Origin: Nelumbo lutea
Lineage: Eukaryota; Streptophyta; Magnoliopsida; Proteales; Nelumbonaceae
Assembly (NCBI GenBank): GCA_022828595.1
Contig: JAKGHH010000001.1
Location: forward strand, 68,444,401 to 68,508,400
Reading direction: 5' to 3'
DNA length: 64,000 nucleotides
In this document: piece after piece, positions 33,601 through 44,809 of the stretch
How positions within the stretch are numbered: the stretch's first letter is position 1
How the letters are laid out: the number at the start of each line of letters is the position of its first letter
Position numbers and translations under genes: made by a program
Notes under the pieces: model-generated
What the model was told of the DNA's origin: nothing
What the model saw: the letters and a program-made list of their open reading frames with translations, nothing else
Databases searched by the model: none

Positions 33601-36600
33601 ATAGAGCTCCTTATAGGATCCATCTGAATCCCAAATCTTAGGCCTAGGATTTTGCAATATTGGATTTAGAAATCAGGTAGAGGTACATGGAGAAAATAAT
33701 AGGCCTAAAAATCCCAAAGAAGCAAAGAAGCTATATTTATTAATCTGAACTGATTGATTATTTAAACAAATATATGAACAACAAAAAGATATAAGCATAT
33801 GAACTTGCTGCACAGAATGAAGAACTCAAGTGTAATTTCATAAAAGGAAATCTACATTGTATGAAGATAAAAAAAGACCCAGCTGGTTGGCCAATCAAGT
33901 AGTCAATTTCAAGTACTATCTTCAATACTTTGCAGCCCTACCGATTTATAATTTAAATTCTACTTGCAATAATTAGGGGTGGTGGAAACTTTGTGCAAAA
34001 TAATGCTAAAGATTAGGACAATACGTAGTTTACCCTCCCATGATCCTAGATAGCTGGGACCAATGTTGCATAATGGCCTTATTAATCTACTTGCAATAGT
34101 TGCTCAATACAGATAGGACTGCAAACGGATCGAATCAGATTCAGCAAGAGGTATATCTGATTTGATTCAATAACTTTTTTAGTGATTCGAATCTGTTTAT
34201 AATCCGATGGGTTTTATAAAAGTTGATCCGAATTTGATCCATTAATCATAATAGATATCCGATTTGAATCTGATTGTTAACCTATTGAGAAATTTCAGCC
34301 ATGAACACCTATAATGGTGTACTGGATACAGGAAGAGAAAGAGACAGATTGACAGGGGGTGAGTAGAAGATTTACAGTTTCAAAAACAAATTACTTGCAG
34401 CCCCAAGTGGAGGACCAGTGGTGGCGCCTGATTATTGACTGGTGGTAGCTGGAACTTTGGAGTTTGGAACTGGAAGCTGGTTGCAACGACCCTCCAAGCA
34501 AATCCACAGTACTCTGGAACTCAAGGCAGACAGGTGGTTGGAGTCAGAGACATCTAGTTTGGTTGGCGAGCAGTGTTTGGTTCTAGCATAGGGAAGCATG
34601 AAGCACCAATACAGACTGCTGGTTTCCTGTGTTTCTGGGTTTGAATGGCGGAGAGAGAGAGAGCCAGAGAAAGAGGGAGATGCGTGCAGACTCAACTGTT
34701 GGTGTGTTGCTGGCCACGCTGCCGGTGATTGGAAGAGCAGAGCCATAGAGGTTCGAGTTTGACAACCATTCGAAAATGAGGAATGACAGCTAGAGCTGTA
34801 AATTGGGTCATGCTGCCCACAGGCCAGCACGACATGGGCCGTGGCGGGCCCAGCCCGTCACTGTAGCATGCAGGCTGTGCTGGGTTTGGGTTTTAAGGCC
34901 CATGGGCTGGAATGGCGCAACACAACAAAGTGGGCCATGCTGGTACAGTCCTGCGGCCCGACCCAATATATATAATCAATGTTCAAAGTATCAGAAACGC
35001 CAAGTGTATCGGAAAGGCAATTTTAAGAGACATATCGAGATACGCCTTGGATACGCGTGCGTATCGGAGAAAAACTAAGATACACATAGATACAATTGGA
35101 AACACTATAAATACTTTACTAGATCATAAAAATACTTAAAAAAACACTAAATATAAGACCTCAATGAGGTGTATATATACTGAATTAAAATATTTTTATG
35201 GTTTTATGAAGAAATATATTGTAGCTAATTATAACTTCATTAATTCTTAAGTTTTAATGTTTTATGGGATGGAAAAAACCCAACTCTCCTATCCAACCAT
35301 AAAACATGCATTGGCATAGCTTCTATGTGAAAATATAATTAACAATTATTTATTATTTAAATAATTATTATTTATTATTCCAAAAATTATAAAAAATAAA
35401 TAAACATTATATAATATATTTAAAAATAGTTATTAAAGAAGAAATATCAATTGCTTTGTGGATATGATAGATCATCCATAGAATTATAATATACTCAATC
35501 ATTGTGATCAAATGGTAAAATATAGTTAATTATTAATTATTTTTTAATTCTAAAATATAAAAATAAAAAAAAAATTAAAGAAGAAATTTCAATTGCTCTA
35601 TGGATATGATAGATAAATCCATAGATCTAAAACATATTTAGTCTTTATAGGCAGAGAAAAAATTTCAAAATTTTTGTTAATTTATATTTTCCCTAAAATA
35701 TCTTCATTAAATTTCCATAAATCTACTGATAACACAAAAAAGTTATGGTTTTGAATGTAAGAAATGTAAATCAACATAAATTTAAACATCCAAGAAAAAA
35801 AAGAAATCACAAGATATTATAAAAAATTGAAAAAATTTACCTATTTTTGCCATATTTTTTAAAAATTTGAAAAATCTTTTATAAAAATTAACGATTCACA
35901 CTTGTTTCTTGCAAATTTTTGCAAATCTAGCACTCTAGGAATGAAGTTTGAAGTTTTAGAGTCATTTGGGGGTGAAAGAAGGCTTATTTTGGGGAAAAGA
36001 AGCTTGCTTTCCCCCTTTAATTTTTTTTTTAGTTTTTGGCTGTATCTTTTTCGTCGATACGCTACCTATACGCCCTGATACACCCCTGATATGCCCCGAT
36101 ACACCTCCGATACGCCCCCGATACGGGTCTAATACGCATGAAAAAAGATGGAACATCCGATTTCCATGTGTACCCCGTATCTATTTTTCAAAGATACGAC
36201 ACGATATGCCCTGTATCGGGCATATCACATCGAAATTTTAAACCTTGAATATAATATATTAATATAGTTAAAGTAATCAAGAAGAAGAAAGGGTTTTGTC
36301 GAGAATCTCAGGTGTGTTACTATTCACATCTTGAAGAATGCTTTACTTAACATATTGAAGAAAATTACAAATGGGCCCTTGAATAGGCACCCAAATACAA
36401 AAAAAATGAAAGGACATAAATGCCCTTACACTCTCAACACTCCCCCTCAAGCTGAGCACAGATATTTGTCATGCCTAGCTTGTTCAAATTGTTGTCAAGC
36501 TTTGATTTGGAGACACCTTTAGCAAGACAATAGGCCAATTGATCTTCAGACCTCACAAAAGGTAAACAAATCTCTCCATTGACAACTCTTTCTCTAATGA

Positions 36601-39600
36601 AATGTCGACCAACCATTATATGCTTTGTACGATCACGTTGAACAGGATTGTGGGCTACGTTTATGGCTGCTTGATTGTCACAATATAATATCATTGGAGT
36701 ATCAATATGCACTTTCATTTCTGTCAACAAGTTCTTCAGCCATAACAATTTGGAAACTCCATGAGCCATAGCTCTGTACTCTGCCATTGCACTAGATTAA
36801 GCCACAATTGATTGTTTCTTACTTCTCCAAGATACAACATTACCACCCACCAAGGTACAGTAGCTAGAAGTAGACTGCCTATCATCAATAGAACCTGTCC
36901 AATCAACATCAGAATAAGCCTCTACCTTGAGATGCCCATGATTAGAATACAACATCCCTTTTCCTGGACATCCTTTTAAATAGACAAGTATTCTATTCAC
37001 TGCTTTCATATGAGATGATTTAGGCTTGTGCATATATTGGCTAGCTACACTCACAACATATGATATATCTGGTCTAGTCAAACACAAGTAGAGAAGGCGG
37101 CCGACAAGTCTTTGATACACAACTTTGTCAGGAAGGACATCTCCATCATCAACTCCCAACTTATGATTGGGATCAATTGGAGTTTTAGCTGGTTTACAAT
37201 CTAGTTTCTGTACCTCTTGAAGCAAATCAAGGACATATTTCCTCTGAGAAATATAAATGCCCCTCTTTGACCTTGCGACTTCAATCCCTAGGAAATACCG
37301 AAGATTTCCAAGATCTTTAATTTCAAATTCAGTAGCAAGAAAAGACTTTAGTTCAGAAATTAGAGAGATATCATCCCCTGTGATAACAATGTCATCAATA
37401 TAGTCACTTTTCCATTTGCTCTCTTGATAAATAAGGTATGGTCAACTTGAGATTAAGAAAAGCTAATTTTTAAGATAGCTTTTATGAGTCTGTCAAATTA
37501 AGCTCTAGGGGACTTGTTTAAGGCCATAAAGGGATTTCTTCAAATGACAAACCTTTCCTTCACTCTGAAGGATGTTCACTCTAGGAGGAAGTTCCATGTA
37601 AACTTCTTCTTGAAGGTCACCATTAAGGAAGGCATTCTTTACATCCATTTGATACAAGGGCCAAGAATAATGGGCAGAAAGAGACATGATAGTTCAAGTT
37701 GAATTCATCTTGGCTACTGGAGTAAAGGTTTCCTGATAATCAATGCCATAAGATTGAGTGTACCCTTTTGCCACAAGCCGAGCTTTATACCTTTCAATTG
37801 AGCCATCAGCTTTATGCTTCACTGTGTAAACCCACTTACATCCAACATGAACTTTGCCCACTAGAAGAGAAACAATTTCCCATGTCTGATTTTTCTCAAG
37901 TGATTCCATTTCCTAGTTTATAGCATCCTTCCAATGAGGGAACTGCACTACCTCAGTAACACTGTGAGGGATAAAAATAGAAGCAATGGAAGAGATATAG
38001 GCACAATAAGAGGGAGATAAGGTATCATAAGAGACAATTTGAGATAGGTTATTTAGCACACGCCCTTTTTGCTTTACAAACCGCAATAGGAAGGTTAAGG
38101 TCAAAAACCACACTAGGAGGCTCAGTAACAGGTTCACCGCAAGTATTAGAAACAAGAAGAGGTTTAGAATCTAGATTACCTGAGTCCGGGAAGTCAGATT
38201 GTAATGGACATTCAATGTCTAGAGTCATCCTCTTTTTCCGTCTAACAAACCACTGGTGCCAAGACCAAGGAACAGGAGGCAGAGGAGGAGGCATAGGAGG
38301 AATATTACTACCACCACAAGGAGGAAGAGGAGAAGGAGAAGGATCGACAATACCAGTTACAACTGGAGTAGGAATCGACATACAAAAAGGAGTTTGACTT
38401 TCACTAGCATTCTTTCCCTGAAGAGAAGGAAGAGAAGAGGAAAAGAAGGGAGTGGACTCAAAGAATGTGATATCTTTGGACACACCTTTTTCCAGAGCAA
38501 GGGTTATAACAATGATACCCTTTTTGGACTGAAGAATATCACAAGAAGACACACTTAATAGACTTTGGATCAAATTTCAACCTAGGACTCATGTCATGGA
38601 CGAAACAGACACACCCAAAGACCTTAGAAGGAAGATGGAAGGCATCCTAGTCAGGAAAAAGAAGCTGATGAGGAGACTGGAGACGAAGGGTCTACGAAGG
38701 AAGTCTGTTAATAAGATATACAACTACTTGTGCAGCATCTCCCCAAAATTGAGTTGGGACATGCATCTAGAATAACAATCCCCTAGCAACTTTTTAACCA
38801 CATGTCTGCTTTTCCTCTCTGATACCCCATTTTGTTGGGGGGTATGAGGACATGAACTTTGGTGAATTGCTCCTTTTTCTTCAAGGAAAGCTTGTAAGTG
38901 CTTCTCAAAGTATTTCTTGGCATTGTCAGATTTAATAATCTTAATCTTCTTTTCAAATTGTGTCTCCACCATATTAAAAAAGCCTTTTATAATTGGAGGA
39001 ACTTCATCTCGACTCTTCATCAAATGCAGCCAGGTATACTGCGAGTAGTCATCAACAAAGAGAAACTTCATCATGACAGGACTCAGATTGACATATTAAC
39101 CCAAACTTTGGAGACTGATCAAGAAGATAAACCCCATCGGCTTCATGTCTATTGCCAATCGTCTTCCCCGTACTCAGATTCTGGAAGACACAATAAGATG
39201 GAAAGAAGGTTATAGAACAACTATGAGACTTTGTAAGTGAGCTAATAGATAAGAGATTTCTATGCAGTTGCGGGACATGGAGAACTGATTTCAGAGAAAG
39301 GTTGTTGGTAAGTTTAACTTCACCCAAACCCGAGATTAGGGTCTGAGATCCATCAACAATAGTAATCTTACCTTTCCCTGAAAAAAGTTTATACGTGGTA
39401 AAGTAGGAAGGCATACCAGTCATATGATCATTAGCTCCTATGTCAATTATCCAAGAGCCAGAGGATGAAGCATGACACACAAGTGCAGTACCTGATTTTG
39501 CAAAGGCACTAGAAGGTGTACGTGAACTAGTAGATGTAGGCAACCCACTCTTTTCAAGATGGAGCAAGATGCCTCTCAATTTTTCCATCACATTAGAGGT

Positions 39601-42600
39601 GTCATGAGTAGATGTCTGAGCAGAAGAAATTCCCTCAAGCATGCGAGTTTGAGAATCATGACTAGCTGTAGAAACATGAACATTTACCTTCTTTCCGGTT
39701 TTAAACTTCTCAAGCTTTAGGTGGGGATTTAGTTTCCAACACCTATCCTTGCTGTGCTTTGGCTTCTTGCAATATTCACAAACTACCTCTTCAAGTTTAC
39801 CAGAACTCTGTTAGGGTTTTGTAGACATGAGTTGTGTGCTCACTGACAGGAACTTGCATCATGGAACCTCCTACTCTCTTCATTTTGCACCAAAGAATAT
39901 GCTGTGGAGAGTGATAAAATATCAGCACTAAGGATGTGTTGCCTGGTGAAATCATAATTGGCATTCAGTCCAACAAGAAAATCAAAAACTTGGTTTTTCT
40001 CAATGCACTTCCTGTATTGTTTAGCATCAATAGGATCCTTCCACTCCAAAGCTTCTAAATGATCCATTTCTTCCCAAACTGATTGTAAGGAAGAGAAATA
40101 CATGGCCACCAATTTCTCCCCCTGCAGCATATTACACACTTAATCTTTGCAACTGATAGATTCTAGCCATGTTCTTCACTTGAGAATAAGTTGAAGTTAA
40201 CCTACCCCAAATGTCCTTAGCTGTTGGAAGGAACATATAGTTGCGGGCAATGTGAGGCTGCACAGAGCATACAAGCCATGACATAACCAACAAATTATCT
40301 TGCTCCCATTTGGAATAATTTGGATCTTCAGGCTTCGGTTTAGCTTCCTTACTAGTAATAAACCCGAGCTTACCTCTTCCTCCGATTGTAAGCTTAGCTG
40401 ATTGAGACCATTCAAGAAAATTTGTTCCATCAAGTTTTATAGTAGTATTTTTTGCCTTCCAGCACTGTCATTACTTCCCAGGAGGACATAGGTAGGTACG
40501 TACACATCCTTGTGTGAGTCCATTGATCACCATCCCTCTAAAAACACTTTTCTCATCAACACCACAATCTTCCAACATTAGCTGAACACCCAAACACCTT
40601 TCCTTGAAGGTTAAACACGGGCTACAACAATAAAACAAAAGAAAAGAAGGTGCTGGCGGCCAAATAGGGGAAGAAAAAATTCTCAAAAAAGTTTAAGGGC
40701 TCCAAAAAATCTGAGACTACTTCCTATAATCTCATAAATTTGCCACAATTCAAACACAAGTGGATTTAATAGCAACTAGTCCACCATGCGAGCATGCAAG
40801 TCCTAAACTCCAAATCTTTATTTTTCGTCAAATTTCATATGAAAAATCCAAGAAAAATGTAAAAGAACTTCAAACATCCATGAAATGTATATCGGAATTC
40901 CTCTAAAAATGAGGTGCATCAATGGGTGTCAAAACCGCAAACGGACATCGCCGACTGTATGGGCCGCTGATGTCAACCGGCGGTGTGCTGACATCAACAG
41001 GTTCGTCTGTGAGTCACAAGCAACGGTTGATCCTCTCCTTGATCTTCCGATGCTCTGATACCAAGTTAAAGTAATCAAGAAGAAGAAGAAGAAAGGGTTT
41101 TATCAAGAATCTCGGGTGTTACTATTCACACCCTGAAGAATGCTTTACTTAACATATTGAAGAAAATTACAAATAGGCTCTTGAATAGACGCCCAAATAC
41201 AGAGAACATGAAAGGACATAAATGCCCTTACACTCTCAACAAATACATATAATTTTTTATTTTCAATTTTATTATACTATTTTATTCCATTGTATTATAA
41301 TTTTTAATTTCACTTTATTATTTCATATGTAAACAATTGTACACATAAAATTTCATATAAAATAAAGTTTTAAGATTTTTTTTTTCAATTTTGTTAATTT
41401 GTTTTAATTTTTTCATTTTTTTTAAATATCTATCATGCCCTGGCCTAGCCTGGCCCAAGGCTTGGCCCGCGGCCTAGCTCTGGCCTACTTGGGCTCGAGC
41501 CAAGGGCCGTGCTGGGCCTAACCCAAGCATGGCACGTCACAACACACCAAAGCACGGGTGACCCACAAAGTTGTGTCATGCCAGTCTGATTTACACCTCT
41601 AGCTGCAGCTGAACAACGTTATAGAGGATGTGCTAAAGAGGAAGATTGGAAGAGCTGATTTAGTCTCGTTCATGTTTAGGTTTGGGATTTAGGGTTTAAT
41701 GGCTTATAATCCAAAATACCATTATAGGCATAATAAAAATACAAAATAACGAACACATAAAAACTACATAAAATATAAACAAAAGGGTATAATTGTCATA
41801 TAAAATTATTTTAAAATATACAAAAAAAAATTATATATATATAGATAGATATATGTATATGTATATATTAGGGGATCGGATCAGGTCATGGCGGATCGAA
41901 TTGGTCTATATTCGAATTCGATCTGTTAAGTTAATAGATTGGCTTTTCCGATTCGATCTGATTTGTTAGGATCAGGAGGGATATCTGAATCTGCCTCTTA
42001 ACGGATCAGTTTTGGATTTGAACCCGATATGATCCGACTTATTTGCAGCCCTAAATGCAGAACAAAGAAGAATATGAAACCAACCATCAAACTTGACCTC
42101 TGGAAAGCTGATGGAGATTTACGGATTTCTGTATATTTGTTCTCAGAAAATGGGCACCATAGGGCAAAGTGATGAATCTAGGTATTATAGGTTCAGTTGC
42201 TGAGCTCATGTTGGGATAGGGTTTTCGGGAGTTGTATGCCTTCAACCTCTAGAAATGATTACAGTTTCAGATTCTTTTGATTTATCCAAGATAACAAATT
42301 GCAATAGAAGATGTGTAGTGTAATAGAATTTCACCAGGTATTTTAGATCCATACCTCTGGAAGCTCTCAATGCAGATCCTATAAGTGCTAATGACTCAGC
42401 AGGCATAAAATTATATCCAGCATTGACTGCAACAAGTTCTGGAGACCGCAAAATGAGCTTTGAGATGAAATTTGCAGCTTCAATTCCACCACGATTCTTG
42501 CTATTAAAGAGACAATTGCATGTTATATTTCATTATATTATGCCATCATAGTAACACCAAAATTTGGCATTTGATCCAACCTTATGTTTATGTAACCAAG

Positions 42601-44220
42601 TTTTATTTCTTCTGGTATTTCTTTTTGTAGTTCTAGGAAGCCAGATGGACCTAGTGCAATATCTTCAATATTGAGTTCTCTTACATGAGATGTGCCCAAA
42701 AATTTTGCCAGTTCTGCTGCTACTTGACTGCAAGATACAACTCAACAACTAAACTGAGCCTGTACCAAATGGGGTTAGTCACTTGACTTCAACATGGTAA
42801 TATTAAAATGAATGCCTCAAGAAGAAATGAAAAAGAAAATGAAGCAATGGTATCTAGCGTTTAAGAAAGGTAACCTTCCCAGCTCATTATCTGAAATGGA
42901 GAGAGTTCTCAATGGCTTCAAGGTTGAGAGGCTTCTCAAAAGTTGAGTCACTCCGTTGCAGGATAGGCTGCAATTCTCTATCTTCATATCAACTAAAGAA
43001 GAACCCCTTTCAGAAGCCTCTATGAAATAGGGAATTAAATTCCTGGATCAATTAATGTACAGCTAGTTAAGCCTTCATTAAATAAATGCAAAAAATCTGT
43101 GTATCAGAGGAATGGAAATCCAACTGCACCTAATTCCATCATCCTCAATGGGATTGTCACTTATATCCAGACTCTCCAAGTTAGGCATATGAACCAATGC
43201 ATGTTTAAGATCACCAGCATCATCCTTGAGTAGATTGTTTCCCCTGGTAGTAAGCATAACATTCTCCTCATCACATGCACGAATCATGCTCTAAAGAATA
43301 AAATGATACCAACTTGTACTAACTAGGCACTGTTAATTAAGGCAGAATAATTAGTAGAAATTGCAAATTAAGGCCAAATTGGTGGTCAAATTCACCAAGT
43401 GAGTAAAATCAACCAATTGGGAACTAAACAATAAAAATAAGCAAATTGGGGTCACCATGAGACAAATGGATTATGTTAGCCAGGGCCAGATTTTAGCTAA
43501 AGCAACACTAACATAGAACATTTGAAGGTCCACCACCAAGTCATGCTAGGACAGTTAAAATAGGCAGAATCACATATAGCAAAGCAATAGGAATGCATGT
43601 TAGACAAGAACTCAAGTGAAACAACCTATTACACATTTTACAAACTTTCCAATGCCAAACCACTCATCCTACCAAAAAAAAAAAAAAAATTGCTTGTGCC
43701 ATCACCCACCTTGAACTCAGAACAACCTGCAAAGAGTAAGTGGAATTATGGGGCAAGAGAAGTATGATTAAAGAGTCTTTTCTATGTTCCTCTATCTGTC
43801 TCTTGGGCTCTGTGTTAATCAACCAAGAGAAGTACAATTGTCAAACCTATGTTCTATTTTATGCAGGTTAGCACTAAAAGACAAAGGCAAAAGCAAATGT
43901 AACTATATCTATGGTCCAATACCTTATATTGAGCACATGCAGCGATTGTAAGAATTCACTTTTCACTAAAGATGAGAAACTGCTTGAGTATCTCTGGTTA
44001 AAATTAGACAACCATCCTGCAATCTGCAAAAATTGTAAGTGATTTTCTATTGGTTCAATTATAAATAAAATGGTTATCAACTGATAATGAGCCCCTCACA
44101 TTGTTATCAGATAGATCAAGGCTTGTTATGCAAGACAAAGCACCAAGAAGAGTATCGAAAATTCCGGCGGCAAAACTTGGCCCCAGGTGGTTATCACAAA
44201 AGTTTATAGCACGCAAGCAC
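30670..44220 (-). CDS. TSK: TONSOKU/BRUSHY1/MGOUN3-like protein, 3' exons (partial)
   Basis: Seven exons join in phase without a stop: 44220-44100, 44023-43923, 43243-43130, 43042-42875, 42727-42581, 42500-42355 and 30821-30670, giving 315 residues and a TAA at 30672-30670. Every junction is GT-AG. The product is a run of leucine-rich repeats: [65 protein letters not shown]-terminus follows with [38 protein letters not shown] and a terminal YDDDP. As I recall, Arabidopsis TONSOKU ends in the same way. TONSOKU reads newly replicated chromatin and supports replication-fork repair and meristem organisation. The N-terminal TPR-like part (about 1,000 residues in the family) is not in the window: no further exon was found from 44221 to 64000. 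The family call is strong for the C-terminus and rests on memory, not a search. Confidence 0.85.
31550..31936 (+). other. Unidentified partly open segment inside the TONSOKU-like intron
   Basis: A plus-strand reading runs [18 protein letters not shown] and [16 protein letters not shown], and continues in another frame with [17 protein letters not shown], ending VESSLASLK and a stop at 31908. Composition is more coding-like than its surroundings, but I do not recognise a family. It may be a retroelement gag or spacer remnant. It ends near the insertion point of solo LTR copy 3. Confidence 0.25.
31942..33565 (-). mobile_element. Solo LTR, copy 3, a diverged shorter member of the family
   Basis: A 1,624-bp LTR in minus orientation with target duplication CCCCT on both sides (31937-31941 and 33566-33570). 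On the minus strand it starts TGTGTTAGACGG and ends CCTAGCCCTTCCAACA. It retains the family's TATAAAA position (32458-32464) and shared blocks such as TTTTGCAAAAT and GGATCCATT. It is about 330 bp shorter than the other copies and clearly diverged, so it probably represents an older subfamily. The C-rich flank makes the duplication slightly less secure. Confidence 0.75.
33566..34113. other. Intron sequence, nothing recognised
   Basis: AT-rich DNA between the solo LTR and hAT-like A. A C-run/G-run pair at 33566-33588 is the only notable composition. Confidence 0.5.
34985..36250. mobile_element. GATACG word-repeat element
   Basis: The left arm (34985-35095) and right arm (36050-36235) are built from GATACG, CGTATC and CCCGATAC words in both orientations. 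The ends TTCAAAGTATC and, read inwards, TTCAAGGTTTAAAATTTCGA resemble the small Mutator-like element at 28709-28912. The core of about 950 bp is AT-rich and has no recognisable coding sequence. AT-rich flanks prevent a clear target duplication. Confidence 0.6.
36266..36439 (-). repeat. 3' LTR of copia A (174 bp)
   Basis: On the minus strand it begins TGTTGAGAGTGTAAGGGC directly after the polypurine tract. Nearly identical to 41064-41241 apart from small indels and about a dozen differences. Confidence 0.9.
36434..40480 (-). pseudogene. Copia A gag-pol relic
   Basis: Gag begins near 40480 ([14 protein letters not shown]), passes [12 protein letters not shown] and an intact zinc knuckle C-x2-C-x4-H-x4-C ([14 protein letters not shown], about 39730-39795). 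The protease has [12 protein letters not shown] where the catalytic triplet D-S-G should be. The integrase zinc-binding half and start of the core are deleted: ICQSES runs straight into [10 protein letters not shown] near 39075. DNAKKYF and QQNGVSERK keep the later integrase residues. RT shows [13 protein letters not shown] and a catalytic YIDD box (about 37400), and RNase H shows YSDVDWTGS and YCDNQAAI. A stop replaces a residue before SSAMAEYRA (about 36800). The last codons read into the LTR. Confidence 0.88.
36440..36450 (-). other. Polypurine tract of copia A
   Basis: TTGAGGGGGAG on the minus strand, immediately 5' of the 3' LTR. Confidence 0.8.
41052..41063 (-). other. Primer-binding site of copia A
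   Basis: TGGTATCAGAGC on the minus strand, complementary to the 3' end of initiator tRNA-Met, directly after the 5' LTR. Confidence 0.9.
41064..41241 (-). repeat. 5' LTR of copia A (178 bp)
   Basis: Pairs with 36266-36439. Target duplication AATAC follows at 41242-41246. Confidence 0.9.
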
Positions 44221-44809
44221 CTGGCAACAAAAAAAGAAACAAGCTTGGTAAATTAGATATGAATATATGATTATATTATAGTAACTTCTCATCTATGCAA
44301 CACTCAAGATTTTGTGCTGGAAAATAAATATGTATGCAACACTAGAAAATATGGTCCATTGTTAGTGAATCTGTAGGGTCAGCTCATCCATTTGTTAGAA
44401 TATATGTACCTTGCTAAATGAAATGTACAATTACAATAATACCCCCAAGATGATTATAACATAATATATCTAATGCTTAACTTGTGTAGAATATATTTCC
44501 ACTCACTCTAACAGCACCCTTGTTTGGAAATTGGCAAACTGATCTTTGGTTTTCAAAAAAATGGAAAGCATACTTCTTGGGAAGCAGCTTTGTCCAATAA
44601 ACTATGCTACCCTGACACATCAAGGACACGGCTGGACATGGAATTTAAACTAAAGATTGAAGTATCTGACATGATATGACACCCTTGTACTGGGTTTTGT
44701 AGCTAATAAGCATCGAACAGCCTCCATATGTTTGGTGCTATCATGTAGAGCTTGAGTATGAATTGTATCCAATAGTAACTTTATTATCATATATTCATAT
44801 CATAGTTTG
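44221..44809. other. Intron (5' of the first visible TONSOKU-like exon), nothing recognised
   Basis: Begins with a good acceptor for the exon at 44220. No further leucine-rich-repeat exon was seen here or anywhere to the right edge. Confidence 0.5.

Larger units (their letters stand above)
36266..41241 (-). mobile_element. Ty1/copia retrotransposon A, with both LTRs
   Basis: 4,976 bp in minus orientation. LTRs are at 36266-36439 and 41064-41241, with target duplication AATAT / AATAC. The primer-binding site TGGTATCAGAGC (initiator tRNA-Met) abuts the right LTR, and the polypurine tract TTGAGGGGGAG abuts the left LTR. Domain order on the minus strand is gag, zinc knuckle, protease, integrase, RT, RNase H. 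Multiple stops, a deletion before the integrase core and a mutated protease site make it defective. It sits in the core of hAT-like B. Confidence 0.92.
34791..41601. mobile_element. hAT-like element B, GGGCCATGC/GGCCCAAG word type
   Basis: The ends TAGAGCTGTAAATTGGG and, read inwards, TAGAGGTGTAAATCAG match each other and the element at 4717-5275. The arms are made of GGGCC, CATGCTGG and GGCCCGCGG words. The 8-bp flanks ATGACAGC and GCTGCAGC share only the last four bases, so the target duplication is weak. The AT-rich core received the GATACG element and copia A. Confidence 0.7.
34114..42053. mobile_element. hAT-like element A, GGATCGAAT word type, host of a TE nest
   Basis: The ends TAGGACTGCAAACGG and, read inwards, TAGGGCTGCAAATAAG are flanked by 8-bp direct repeats AATACAGA (34106-34113) and AATGCAGA (42054-42061), seven of eight identical. 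The arms (34125-34280 and 41868-42050) are dense in GATCGAATC, GATCCGAAT and ATCTGATTTG words. Between the left arm and the nested element B lies a GC-richer stretch (34290-34790) with no recognised gene. Removing nested elements leaves about 1.1 kb. No transposase is encoded. Confidence 0.8.
30822..42354 (-). other. Giant last intron of the TONSOKU-like gene (11,533 bp)
   Basis: Donor G|GTATGG at 42354 and acceptor TTGTTCAG|GT at 30822 are both good, and the frame is kept (split glycine codon). The intron holds a diverged solo LTR (31942-33565) and hAT-like A (34114-42053), with hAT-like B, a GATACG element and copia A nested inside it. Removing all of these leaves about 2 kb of ordinary intron. 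30836-31540 and 33566-34113 show nothing recognisable. Confidence 0.85.

Noticed and set aside
34432..34830. 132-codon minus-strand ORF in hAT-like A
   Set aside because: No recognisable domain, and it runs into the arm of element B; kept only as a note on a possible captured segment.
38049..38573. 174-codon proline-rich ORF
   Set aside because: This is the variable linker between integrase and RT of copia A, not a separate gene.
34783..41609. 8-bp target duplication for hAT-like B (ATGACAGC / GCTGCAGC)
   Set aside because: Only the last four bases agree; the element is supported by termini and arms, not by this pair.
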